Shown: positions 1 to 6,224, counted from the first letter of the stretch. The stretch is 8,217 nt of DNA from JBGTCY01 sp041748615 (GCA_041748615.1 JBGTCY010000194.1:1-8217); one strand, 5' to 3'. Made by a program: numbers and translations. The notes: generated from the sequence alone by a model not told the origin.

Positions 1-1
1 A

Positions 2-133
2 ATGAAGTTTGAAGAATTGATTGGCGCTAATTCACAAAAATTAGAGTTACTAACAAAGAAAAAAGTAGCAAAAAAGAAATATTATGATAATATTGATAAC
101 CAACTCTTAAAAACGGTCAACCTTATTCAGTAA
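2..133 (+). CDS. C-terminal end of an unidentified protein (left edge, probably partial)
   Basis: An open frame runs from the left edge to a TAA at 131-133 and encodes 43 residues from an in-frame ATG at 2. The frame is not closed upstream, so this ATG may be internal to a longer gene. The peptide is rich in Lys, Leu and Asn and contains QKLELLTKKK, followed by a KKKYYDN stretch, so it is probably a basic helical tail. I do not recognise the family. A Lys-rich coiled end resembles the tails of many proteins, including type I restriction specificity subunits, but that resemblance is too weak to name it. The sequence is clearly more AT-rich than the following spacer, where repeats start soon after the stop. 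Confidence 0.35.
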   Translation: MKFEELIGANSQKLELLTKKKVAKKKYYDNIDNQLLKTVNLIQ

Positions 134-144
134 TAGGTCAATTT

Positions 145-190
145 ACTATGGACAATCGACTATGGACTATCGTCTATGGACTATGGACAA
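145..190 (+). repeat. Short degenerate array of ACTATGGA(CA) units
   Basis: The motif CTATGGA occurs several times in 46 bases, interrupted by TCGAC and TCGT. Positions 166-188 match the reverse complement of 1987-2009 on the far side of the phospholipase gene at 19 of 23 positions. All the differences are transitions. The array lies just after the stop of the left-edge gene. No function is evident. Confidence 0.6.
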
Positions 191-198
191 TTCACGAA

Positions 199-250
199 GC
201 ACACAAGCAGGCTTTCGCTCCAAGCAATCGCCTCAATGCTTGCGCGAGTA
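199..250 (+). repeat. 52-bp dispersed repeat unit, copy 1
   Basis: This unit matches 300-351 at 46 of 52 positions without gaps; the two copies start 101 bases apart. It contains a small stem-loop, CAAGCA (221-226) and TGCTTG (237-242) around a 10-base loop. It ends in GCGCGAGTA, the same end as copy 2 and the inverted downstream copy (2016-2067). Confidence 0.75.
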
Positions 251-255
251 GAAGA

Positions 256-351
256 GCTATTGACTTTAAACCTTAGACCTAAAACTTTAGACCCGCAATG
301 CGCACAAGCAGGTATCCGCTCCATGCAATCGCCTCAATGATTGCGCGAGTA
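256..351 (+). repeat. Left arm of a 96-bp inverted repeat flanking the phospholipase gene (includes 52-bp unit copy 2)
   Basis: These 96 bases match the reverse complement of 2016-2111 without gaps and with seven mismatches by eye. The first 37 bases, starting GCTATTGACTTTAAACC, are identical. The inner part (300-351) is copy 2 of the 52-bp unit and has its own dyad, GCAATC (325-330) and GATTGC (339-344). The two arms and the sequence between them cover 256-2111. No transposase or recombinase gene lies inside. Confidence 0.8.
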
Positions 352-389
352 CTGGAAAGGGACGGGTGTCGAAGGACGAGGGACGAGCT

Positions 390-460
390 GTCATCCTGAG
401 TCTGTCGAAGGAAGGCGCGGGCAACCCCGCCTCGCCATGCTACGATGAACTCAGAGTGAC
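390..460 (+). repeat. Palindromic hairpin element of the GTCATCCTGAG...GTCGAA type
   Basis: The left arm GTCATCCTGAGTCTGTCGAA (390-409) is imperfectly mirrored by the right end (about 440-460), whose reverse complement starts GTCACTCTGAGT. At the centre GCGGG (417-421) and CCCGC (426-430) form a 5-bp stem with a CAAC loop. The arm motif recurs at 6803-6867. It is a REP-like hairpin family, common in spacers of this phylum. Confidence 0.6.
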
Positions 461-463
461 ACT

Positions 464-511
464 CGCTCAATGCAATCGCCTCATTGCTTGCGCGAGCACC
501 GTGGGCAGTGG
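464..511 (+). repeat. Truncated 52-bp unit (copy 3) plus a 20-bp shared block
   Basis: Positions 464-499 match 317-352 of copy 2 at 32 of 36 positions. Overlapping its end, GCGAGCACCGTGGGCAGTGG (492-511) matches the reverse complement of 2112-2131 at 19 of 20 positions. In the downstream copy this block joins directly to the 96-bp arm. Upstream the two pieces are 140 bases apart, so the repeats are mosaics. Confidence 0.65.
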
Positions 512-744
512 ACCAAAGCGAGGCGAGTACATTCCCAAGGGGATGCCGGAACGAGTCCGGCAATCTCAAACTTTAAACAACAAACATTGAACATTAAACT
601 CCCTTCCTTCCCCGAAGGTAAGACACCACAATCGCGGAACGCTACCAATCAAAGCAAGGCAGATACGAACGGAGCAAGCGCCACTCTAACTTTCATTTTG
701 TTGTTCTGTTCGGGGTTTTTCGTAAGATTTGGTTAACAATTCCT

Positions 745-752
745 TAACATTG
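745..752 (+). promoter_or_regulatory. Possible -7 box of the phospholipase gene
   Basis: TAACATTG matches the Bacteroidota -7 consensus TAnnTTTG at five of its six fixed positions and lies 18 bases before the GTG start. The nearest TTTG (728-731) is only 13 bases upstream, too close for a typical -33 box, so the assignment is weak. Confidence 0.3.
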
Positions 753-770
753 TAAGTAAACCTTCACTCA

Positions 771-1964
771 GTGAAAATTAAATTGTTCTATGCAGCGCTT
801 TTGATGTTCGTGATTGCTTTTTTTTCCGCGTGTGAAAAAGATGAAATCGCTCAGAAAAAAACTGATGATGCAGATGATGACGTTGTCGCGGATTCACTGC
901 GCATCAATCAGTTGCAGGTGATTGGCAGTCATAACAGTTACCGGCTGAAAACCTATCAGCCGATTTTTGATTATGTGCAAAATCTGAAACCATTGTTGCC
1001 CGCCAGCCTGAACCCCGATGGATGGGACTACACGCATCTGCCGCTGGAAGAGCAGTTCAGCGATTACGGGATTCGGAAAATTGAGTTGGATATTTATTAT
1101 GATCCGGCTGGCGGCAGGTTTTATAATCGCATGGGCAATCAATTGGTGGGCGAGCCGGTGGAGTCGGGCATCGCGGAATTGAATGAGCCGGGGTTTAAAG
1201 TCATCCATATCGCGGATGTGGATTACATGACGCATTACATTACTTTCAAGCAGGCTTTGCAGGCGGTGAAAAACTGGTCGGACGCGCACCCGCGGCATGT
1301 GCCGATTTTTATTTTGATTGAAACCAAGCAAACTTCGCTCGCGGGGATGGTTCCGCTTTTTAGCTGGACGGAAGCGCTGCCTTTTGACGCGAACGCGATG
1401 AACGCGATTGATGAAGAAATAAAATCGGTGTTTGGTGAAAATCTTGAACAGGTGCTGACACCCGATGATGTGCGCGGCTCATTCGCTACATTGAATGAAG
1501 CTATCACCACCGTGGGTTGGCCCAAATTGGGCAAGGTGCGGGGCAAAGTTGTTTTTCTGCTGAACAACGGTGGCAGCATTTCCGATTTGTATCTTGATAA
1601 TCATCCCTCCCTGCAAGGGAGAATCATGTTCACTCCATCGGGAACGGGCAGACCTGAATCGGCATTCATCATGCAAAACAATCCGTTCAACTCGAACATC
1701 GAAACATGGGTGCAGCAGGGTTATCTCGTGCGCACGCGTTCGGACTCCAACACGGATGAAGCGCGCACCGGTGATGTTGCTCAAAGGGACAGGGCGCTGG
1801 CAAGCGGTGCGCAATTAATTTCTACGGATTATTATCGTCCCGACACGCGTCACCTGACAGATTCCGGCTGGACGGATTACAGCGTGCAACTGCCGGGAAA
1901 TGTGGCTGCAAGATTAAACCCGGTGAATGGTCCGAAGAATTTTGTGGGTGGGGAGATTGAGTGA
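771..1964 (+). CDS. Lipoprotein of the Ca2+-dependent phosphatidylinositol-specific phospholipase C (PI-PLC-C1) family
   Basis: The 397-residue product starts at a GTG, chosen because it gives a complete signal peptide: KIK, a hydrophobic core, then a lipobox ending FFSAC with Cys21. The residues after the cysteine, EKDE, resemble the acidic lipoprotein surface-export signal described in Capnocytophaga and Flavobacterium, so the protein may be displayed outside the outer membrane. An Asp-rich linker (about 31-41) leads into the catalytic domain. Visible motifs fit PI-PLC TIM barrels: VIGSHNSYR (His54, Asn55), IELDIYYDP (Glu105, Asp107), HIADVDY (His146) and ILIETK (Glu184, Lys186). By family analogy the two histidines are the acid/base pair and Asn/Glu/Asp bind Ca2+. 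The reaction would be cleavage of the phosphodiester of phosphatidylinositol or a related inositol or glycolipid; the natural substrate is unknown. The gene stands alone between repeat blocks, with no partner in the same operon. Length is full for the family and no residue looks broken. Confidence 0.85.
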   Translation: MKIKLFYAALLMFVIAFFSACEKDEIAQKKTDDADDDVVADSLRINQLQVIGSHNSYRLKTYQPIFDYVQNLKPLLPASLNPDGWDYTHLPLEEQFSDYGIRKIELDIYYDPAGGRFYNRMGNQLVGEPVESGIAELNEPGFKVIHIADVDYMTHYITFKQALQAVKNWSDAHPRHVPIFILIETKQTSLAGMVPLFSWTEALPFDANAMNAIDEEIKSVFGENLEQVLTPDDVRGSFATLNEAITTVGWPKLGKVRGKVVFLLNNGGSISDLYLDNHPSLQGRIMFTPSGTGRPESAFIMQNNPFNSNIETWVQQGYLVRTRSDSNTDEARTGDVAQRDRALASGAQLISTDYYRPDTRHLTDSGWTDYSVQLPGNVAARLNPVNGPKNFVGGEIE

Positions 1965-1979
1965 GCATCCATGATGTTA

Positions 1980-2009
1980 GACGACAGTCCACAGTCCACG
2001 GACGACAGT
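1980..2009 (-). repeat. GACGACAGT repeat block related to 166-188
   Basis: GACGACAGT occurs at 1980-1988 and again at 2001-2009, separated by CCACAGTCCACG. The reverse complement of 1987-2009 matches 166-188 at 19 of 23 positions, with only C/T or A/G changes. It begins 15 bases after the phospholipase stop codon. Confidence 0.55.
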
Positions 2010-2015
2010 TTTTTC

Positions 2016-2111
2016 TACTCGCGCAAGCATTGAGGCGAATGCCCGGAGCGGAAGCCTGCTTGTGCGCATTGCGAGTCTAAAGTTTTAGGTCTAAGGTTTA
2101 AAGTCAATAGC
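2016..2111 (-). repeat. Right arm of the 96-bp inverted repeat flanking the phospholipase gene
   Basis: This is the reverse complement of 256-351 with seven mismatches and no gaps by eye. Positions 2016-2067 correspond to the 52-bp unit and 2075-2111 to the identical 37-base stretch ending AAGTCAATAGC. It starts 51 bases after the phospholipase stop codon. Confidence 0.8.
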
Positions 2112-2124
2112 CCACTGACCACGG

Positions 2125-2169
2125 TGCTCGCGAAAACATAGAAGCGAATGTTTAAGGCGAAAACCTGTT
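2125..2169 (-). repeat. Decayed copy of the 52-bp unit
   Basis: Aligned without gaps to 2016-2060, this stretch matches at about 31 of 45 positions, keeping CTCGCG, GCGAATG and CCTG. Most differences are C-to-T or G-to-A, giving a more AT-rich copy, as expected of an old repeat drifting towards the AT-rich spacer composition. Confidence 0.45.
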
Positions 2170-2198
2170 CACTTGATTTTTCTAGAACTTACCCATAT

Positions 2199-2269
2199 GC
2201 GCATTTCCAGGAAAACTTATCCATGTTTTCTAATATCTAAAATCTATCATCTAATATCTATCATCTAAT
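2199..2269 (-). repeat. 61-bp dispersed element with TCTAATATCT tail, copy A (after the DoxX gene)
   Basis: Positions 2199-2259 match the reverse complement of 7451-7511 without gaps at about 49 of 61 positions. The shared parts are GCGCATTTCCA, CCATGTT and TCTAATATCT. Towards the gene the element runs into two exact copies of ATCTATCATCTAAT (2242-2255 and 2256-2269). Read on the minus strand, it begins about 20 bases after the DoxX stop codon, so it would be in that gene's 3' untranslated region. Confidence 0.65.
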
Positions 2270-2278
2270 AACAGCATG

Positions 2279-2698
2279 CTATTCAATCGTCAATCTTTTG
2301 AGCCGGTAGTTTCCGGGTCCGATAAAAAAGAGGCTGAGGAAAACGATTCCCAGTTCGATGGCGTGTGAAGCGCCCATGATGCCGTCACCCTGTCCGAGAT
2401 GTTTCAGAACTGCCACCACCATCACGAAAATCATCAGGAAAGTGACCGGTCTGAACATGATGCCCAGAATTAATAAAACGCCTCCGAGCGTTTCTGTTAA
2501 TCCCGCCATGAATCCCCACAAAACCGGCATCCACTCAATGCCGATGTACTTCATGGCGTTGCCTAATTTTTCCCATCGCTCAGGACCGCCAATCAATTTG
2601 GGATAGCCGTGCAGGATAAACATGATACCGATGCCGATGCGCATGAGCAGCAAGCCGAAATTTTTTTGTCCTTCTGAATAGTTGCTGAGGAAACTCAT
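2279..2698 (-). CDS. DoxX family integral membrane protein
   Basis: This 139-residue protein has four hydrophobic segments (about 14-31, 57-79, 83-99 and 112-126), the usual DoxX/SURF4-like topology and length. Family features include the R-IG-G--F---G motif of the first helix, followed by GYPKLIGGPE (about 31-40), a loop with aromatic and charged residues, and the GG-LLILG pattern in the second helix. Known DoxX-like proteins act in the inner membrane. They have been linked to quinone or thiosulfate redox chemistry and, in mycobacteria, to an oxidative-stress complex, but most bacterial members, including this one, have no defined reaction. The ATG at 2698 is the natural start; a good TAAATTTG -7 box lies 24 bases upstream. 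The gene is divergent from the NfeD-flotillin operon across 166 bases, so shared control is possible but not shown. Confidence 0.85.
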   Translation of the reverse strand: MSFLSNYSEGQKNFGLLLMRIGIGIMFILHGYPKLIGGPERWEKLGNAMKYIGIEWMPVLWGFMAGLTETLGGVLLILGIMFRPVTFLMIFVMVVAVLKHLGQGDGIMGASHAIELGIVFLSLFFIGPGNYRLKRLTIE

Positions 2699-2721
2699 AA
2701 ATATTTGGTTTTACGTTCTCT

Positions 2722-2729
2722 CAAATTTA
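2722..2729 (-). promoter_or_regulatory. Putative -7 box of the DoxX gene (TAAATTTG)
   Basis: On the minus strand TAAATTTG matches the Bacteroidota -7 consensus TAnnTTTG at all fixed positions and ends 24 bases before the DoxX ATG, leaving a short leader typical of this phylum. The -33 box is weak: only an ATTG about 15 bases upstream. Confidence 0.5.
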
Positions 2730-2864
2730 GATGCGGGAACATTGCAATCACCCTGAGTTTTTCACAGCCGGATTGTGGCTAATTATTTTTTGATCATGCT
2801 TTTGGAAATTATTTAGAAAAAAGAAATTAATTACATAATTTGTCGCCCTAAAATAACTGATGCC

Positions 2865-3473
2865 ATGAATGAATGGTGGAATCAAATGGAATTTTTCGAA
2901 CAAATCCTCTGGCTCATTGCCGCGCCTGTGAGTGTCGTGTTCATCATTCAAATGTTCATGACCTTTTTCGGATTGAGCAGTGACGGAATGATGGCGGATT
3001 TTTCAGGCGACATCAATTCCGATGTTGATTTGGGCGGTCCGGGTGATGTGAGCGACCATTTTCATGTTGGACCATTTCAGATTTTTACCGTCAGGAATTT
3101 CATCAACTTTTTTTTAGCCTTCAGTTGGACCGGCATCGCGTTTTATCCGCATGTCGAAAACAAATTCACTTTGGTCATCATCAGTACATTTTCCGGGCTT
3201 GTGCTGGTGGGAATTGTGATACTGATTTTTTATTTTCTCAGCAAAACCATTGAAACAGGCAACACCGATATTCAGAAAGCGCTATATAAAGAAGCCCAGG
3301 TTTATCTGCCGATTCCACAGGGAAAAACCGGCACGGGCAAAGTACAAATCACCCTTCAGGGAAGTGTTCGTGAGTTGGATGCCATGACGGAAGGGGAACG
3401 GCTCGCCACCGGGCAAATGGTGCGGGTGAAAGCTATTTCAAGCAATCATATTTTAATCGTAGAAAAACTATAA
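2865..3473 (+). CDS. NfeD-like membrane protein with C-terminal OB-fold domain (flotillin partner, YuaF/YqiJ type)
   Basis: The 202-residue product has three hydrophobic segments (about 13-37, 74-94 and 101-125) and a soluble C-terminal domain from about 132. This domain has the NfeD OB-fold pattern: GKTGTGKVQI, a G--R-LDA stretch, TG-MVRV and a final beta strand ILIVEKL. It lacks the ClpP-like serine protease domain of long NfeD proteins, so it belongs to the short class. An Asp/Gly-rich loop (about 39-63) separates the first two helices. Short NfeD proteins are encoded next to flotillins and act with them in membrane microdomains. The stop codon is only three bases before the flotillin ATG, so the two are almost certainly cotranscribed and perhaps translationally coupled. 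The ATG at 2865 was chosen because the ATG five bases upstream, in another frame, meets a stop at once. Confidence 0.85.
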   Translation: MNEWWNQMEFFEQILWLIAAPVSVVFIIQMFMTFFGLSSDGMMADFSGDINSDVDLGGPGDVSDHFHVGPFQIFTVRNFINFFLAFSWTGIAFYPHVENKFTLVIISTFSGLVLVGIVILIFYFLSKTIETGNTDIQKALYKEAQVYLPIPQGKTGTGKVQITLQGSVRELDAMTEGERLATGQMVRVKAISSNHILIVEKL

Positions 3474-3476
3474 ACT

Positions 3477-5024
3477 ATGCCGATATTGATTATCATTATT
3501 GTTTTCGCGGTTGTCATTTTTGTGACCACAGCCGCTATTTTAGCGCGCTATAAACGCTGTCCTTCCGACAAGGTGCTTGTCGTTTATGGAAAAACGGGAT
3601 TGAACAAAGAAGGTGAAATTTCTTCCGCGCGCTGTATTCATGGTGGCGCGGCTTTCATTTGGCCCGTGTTTCAGAATTACGCGTTCCTCGACCTGACGCC
3701 CATCACGATTGAAGTGAACCTCACAAGCGGGTTGAGTAAGCAAAACATCCGCGTGGATGTGCCAAGCCGTTTCACGGTGGGTATCTCCACGGAGCCGGGT
3801 GTGATGAACAACGCTGCCGAACGCCTGCTCGGCTTGCAGATGCAGCAAATCCAGGATTTGGCGAAAGACATTTTATTCGGTCAGTTGCGTCTCGTGATTG
3901 CCACGATGGACATTGAAGAAATCAACTCCGACCGCGACAAGTTTCTCGCCAACGTGGCGGGTAACGTGGAAGCCGAGTTGCGCAAAATCGGACTGAAACT
4001 CATCAACGTGAACGTGACGGATATTCGCGATGAGTCAGGTTACATTGAAGCGTTGGGTAAAGATGCCGCGGCAAAAGCCATCAACGAAGCGATAAAACGC
4101 GTTGCCGAACAAGAGCGCTATGGTGAAATCGGCAGAGCGGAAGCACAACGCGACCGCGACATCCGCATCGCGGAAACCGTGCGCGACCGCGACACGGAGA
4201 TGGCAAACGCGATGAAAGATAAAGAGGTGAACATCGCAAGGGCGCAGCGTGATGAGCAAATCGGAAAAGCGGAAGCTGACCGCGACAGGCGCGTGAAAAT
4301 GGCGGACGCCAACGCGATTGCCGTGGAAGGGGAAAATGAAGCGAAAATTACGATAGCCGATTCTGATGCCATCAGGCGCGAACGGGAAGCGGAGGCAAGA
4401 AGACGCGCGGTAGCCGCTGAAAAAGTGCAGGATGCCAAAGCGCTGGAAGAATCATACTTAGCGGAACAGTTGGCTGAAAAAGCGAGAGCGGAAAGAGAAC
4501 GCGCCTCGCAAAACGCGGACATCGTGGTACCGGCTGAAATAGAAAAACAAAAAATGATAATTGACGCGGAAGCCGAAGCGGAAAAAATCAGGCGGCTTGC
4601 CAAAGGTGAAGCGGACGCAATTTTTGCCAAGATGGAAGCCGAAGCGAAAGGTACTTATGAAATCCTTTCCAAGCAGGCGGAAGGTTTCCGCATGATTGTA
4701 GAAGCGGCAGACAATGACCCCAACAAAGCGGTACTTTTCCTCATTGCCGACAAGCTGCCTGAATTGGTGAAAACACAAGTGGAAGCTGTGAAGGGCATCA
4801 AGATTGACAAAATCACCGTTTGGGACGGAAACAACAACGGGGACGGAAGAACCAACACCGCCAATTTTATTTCAGGACTGATGAAATCCGTTCCTCCACT
4901 GAATGACTTGTTCAACATGGCGGGAATGGAATTGCCGGAATATCTGAAAGGGAAAAATGTTCCCGGAAAGCCGCAGCATCCGCCATCAAAACCGTGCGCT
5001 GATGCTTCTGAAGGAAACGCTTAG
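3477..5024 (+). CDS. floT: Flotillin family protein (SPFH domain), FloT/YqiK type
   Basis: This 515-residue protein starts with a single hydrophobic segment (about 3-22) followed by RYKRCPSDKVLVVYGK, the usual entry into the SPFH domain (about 26-200). A long charged helical region follows. Residues 221-286 form six successive 11-residue units, most opening with Ala and carrying an Arg/Lys-Asp pair, an unusually regular hendecad coiled coil. A second Ala/Glu/Lys-rich helix (about 300-400) carries the A-E-A-E pattern typical of flotillins. The C-terminal oligomerisation part (about 400-490) includes KITVWDGNNNGDG, the conserved end of flotillins, then a Pro/Lys-rich tail. Flotillins form cage-like or raft assemblies on the membrane that organise proteins and lipids. 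The gene is the second in an operon with the NfeD-like protein and ends with two consecutive TAG codons. The symbol follows the Bacillus homologue; yqiK of E. coli is an equally fair comparison. Confidence 0.92.
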   Translation: MPILIIIIVFAVVIFVTTAAILARYKRCPSDKVLVVYGKTGLNKEGEISSARCIHGGAAFIWPVFQNYAFLDLTPITIEVNLTSGLSKQNIRVDVPSRFTVGISTEPGVMNNAAERLLGLQMQQIQDLAKDILFGQLRLVIATMDIEEINSDRDKFLANVAGNVEAELRKIGLKLINVNVTDIRDESGYIEALGKDAAAKAINEAIKRVAEQERYGEIGRAEAQRDRDIRIAETVRDRDTEMANAMKDKEVNIARAQRDEQIGKAEADRDRRVKMADANAIAVEGENEAKITIADSDAIRREREAEARRRAVAAEKVQDAKALEESYLAEQLAEKARAERERASQNADIVVPAEIEKQKMIIDAEAEAEKIRRLAKGEADAIFAKMEAEAKGTYEILSKQAEGFRMIVEAADNDPNKAVLFLIADKLPELVKTQVEAVKGIKIDKITVWDGNNNGDGRTNTANFISGLMKSVPPLNDLFNMAGMELPEYLKGKNVPGKPQHPPSKPCADASEGNA

Positions 5025-5052
5025 TAGTTATCAAAATCACCACATCTTTAAC

Positions 5053-5076
5053 CACATAGGCACATAGGATACATAG
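5053..5076 (+). repeat. CACATAGG tandem repeat
   Basis: CACATAGG occurs twice in a row (5053-5068) and is followed by the degenerate unit ATACATAG. This type of sequence is frequent in Bacteroidota spacers. It lies 28 bases after the flotillin stop codon. The rest of 5025-5249 is AT-rich, has a CTAATATCTAAAGTCTAA stretch near 5170-5187 similar to other spacers here, and holds no gene or clear terminator. Confidence 0.5.
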
Positions 5077-5249
5077 CTATGCGGTAGTATTTATGAAAAT
5101 TTTCCCTATTATAATTTTGAAGTAGTTTTTAAAAAATGTTACTTAGGCATTCCAAAAAACTCAATGCATCTAATATCTAAAGTCTAAGAGCTGCAAATAC
5201 AGGCTTCAAATTGCGGATGTTTTTTTGACAACATTATTTTACCGCTAAA

Positions 5250-6173
5250 TTATTTGATTGAAATCCCCAGCGAATCCCGCCACGATTCATGTATTTTTTG
5301 ATTGAGGTTCCGGTAATCTGTTTGAATGGTTTTTTTATGAGCGCCCCTTGATGTCAATTTTGGTGAATCGGGTTTTTCGCCATCGCGATACGTTTCTTCC
5401 CAAAGCAAAATTTTGTAAGGAAACTCAGACTCATAAATAAACATCAGGCTTCTGTCTAACTCCGGGTAACTGACTTTGAATGTACGCATCCCTTCCCATT
5501 CTCCCGGAGTGAGTGTCGCTTTATATGGTTTCACTTCCTTGTGCAGCAGGCGCAAATAAAAAAGCGAGGGCAGCATCTGCATTTCCCCGGAGGGAAGATT
5601 TTCAGGTGAGAGTCGGATGAGGTTCCACAGTTCATCTTCCAGCATGATTTTTCCTAATTGAAAATCACGGTCGCCTTCTTTTTCATAGTATGAATATTGC
5701 TTCAACGCGTAACCATCCGCATTCCAATTTGCCTGCACGAAAGATTGTCCGCCCCATTCCTGTACTGAGGCATTGATTTTCAGCGTGGGTAATTCATCAG
5801 TGCGATGAACGGGAGTAAATGCCGAAAGCATCATCGAGTAAGGATTAATTCCTGTGTTAAAATCTTTCGTGAAATTGAACTTCAAGATGTTTACTGCGTC
5901 ACTGCCCTCCTTAGTGGGATTATCTAACTTAACTTGTTTCGATTTCGAAAAATCTTCCGTGACGAAAACTAAAACTGCCGTTCCTTCCCGAATCTCGCCA
6001 TACCGCGCCTGCAACAATGAATAGCCGCTGATTTCCGCTTTTCCGGCATACCAGTATTTTTTAAAATCATCATCCAGCTCGGGAGTGTTGGTGTTGGAAG
6101 CGGTGTTTTCATCGCAACCTGTTTGAAAAAAAAGGAAAGAAAAAAGAAGATTAATGATGAAGGTGAATTTCAT
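5250..6173 (-). CDS. Conserved Bacteroidota lipoprotein of unknown function
   Basis: The 307-residue product starts at the ATG at 6173, which gives a lipoprotein signal: MKF, a Phe/Leu-rich core and a cysteine at position 20 followed by DENTAS. After an Asn/Thr/Asp-rich linker comes a globular domain whose first part, YWYAGKAEISGY (40-51) and QARYGEIREGTAVLVFVTED (55-74), is the most recognisable block. From memory, similar proteins occur in many Bacteroidota and are sometimes labelled septum formation inhibitor Maf. I see none of the Maf nucleotide pyrophosphatase motifs, so that name looks wrong. There is no obvious catalytic motif. The mature protein is rich in aromatic and beta-strand-like sequence and should sit in the periplasm or on the outer membrane. 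The gene lies 51 bases downstream of another lipoprotein gene in the same direction, and the two may share a transcript. Confidence 0.8.
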   Translation of the reverse strand: MKFTFIINLLFSFLFFQTGCDENTASNTNTPELDDDFKKYWYAGKAEISGYSLLQARYGEIREGTAVLVFVTEDFSKSKQVKLDNPTKEGSDAVNILKFNFTKDFNTGINPYSMMLSAFTPVHRTDELPTLKINASVQEWGGQSFVQANWNADGYALKQYSYYEKEGDRDFQLGKIMLEDELWNLIRLSPENLPSGEMQMLPSLFYLRLLHKEVKPYKATLTPGEWEGMRTFKVSYPELDRSLMFIYESEFPYKILLWEETYRDGEKPDSPKLTSRGAHKKTIQTDYRNLNQKIHESWRDSLGISIK

Positions 6174-6224
6174 GGAGTGTATTTTTGATAAGGACAGTTA
6201 ATTATTGAAACGGCCCTGATATAG

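Larger units (their letters stand above)
134..770. other. Repeat-rich spacer without a credible gene
   Basis: These 637 bases contain several repeat families, listed separately: an ACTATGGA-type array (145-190), three copies of a 52-bp unit (199-250, 300-351, 464-499), and a hairpin element (390-460). There is also an AAACATTGAACATTAAAC-type stretch near 580-599, a motif common in Bacteroidota spacers. Short open frames cross the region but are built from repeat sequence and lack protein-like composition, so I do not call them genes. The last 60 bases before the phospholipase start are AT-rich and probably hold its promoter. Confidence 0.7.
1965..2278. other. Repeat-rich spacer between the phospholipase and DoxX genes
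   Basis: These 314 bases hold no credible gene. They are almost wholly repeat sequence: a GACGACAGT block (1980-2009), the right arm of the 96-bp inverted repeat (2016-2111), the 20-bp shared block (2112-2131), a degenerate 52-bp unit (2125-2169), and the 61-bp AT-rich element with its TCTAATATCT tail (2199-2269). The two flanking genes converge here. No classic terminator (stem plus T tract) is visible. Confidence 0.7.

Noticed and set aside
199..351. CRISPR array from evenly spaced repeats
   Set aside because: Only two full copies lie 101 bases apart, with internal mismatches, and inverted copies occur elsewhere. There are no cas genes.
366..736. Short plus-strand open frames before the phospholipase gene
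   Set aside because: They translate repeat and hairpin sequence, have no protein-like pattern and overlap each other in different frames.
2801..2842. Possible promoter for the NfeD-flotillin operon (TTTG or TTTA with ATAATTTG)
   Set aside because: The spacing or the first two bases of the -7 box do not fit the consensus well enough, so I did not list it as a feature.
4118..4630. Long minus-strand open frame inside the flotillin gene
   Set aside because: It is rich in Ser and Ala because it mirrors the Ala/Glu/Arg-rich stalk codons. The plus-strand gene is unmistakable.
5022..5027. Two consecutive TAG codons at the end of the flotillin gene taken as a recoding site
   Set aside because: Tandem stops are simply a safe end. 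The following sequence is spacer with a CACATAGG repeat and no protein extension.
5150..5240. Terminator between the convergent flotillin and lipoprotein genes
   Set aside because: A GCAA/TTGC pairing and a T run exist, but the stem is too short to support a terminator call.
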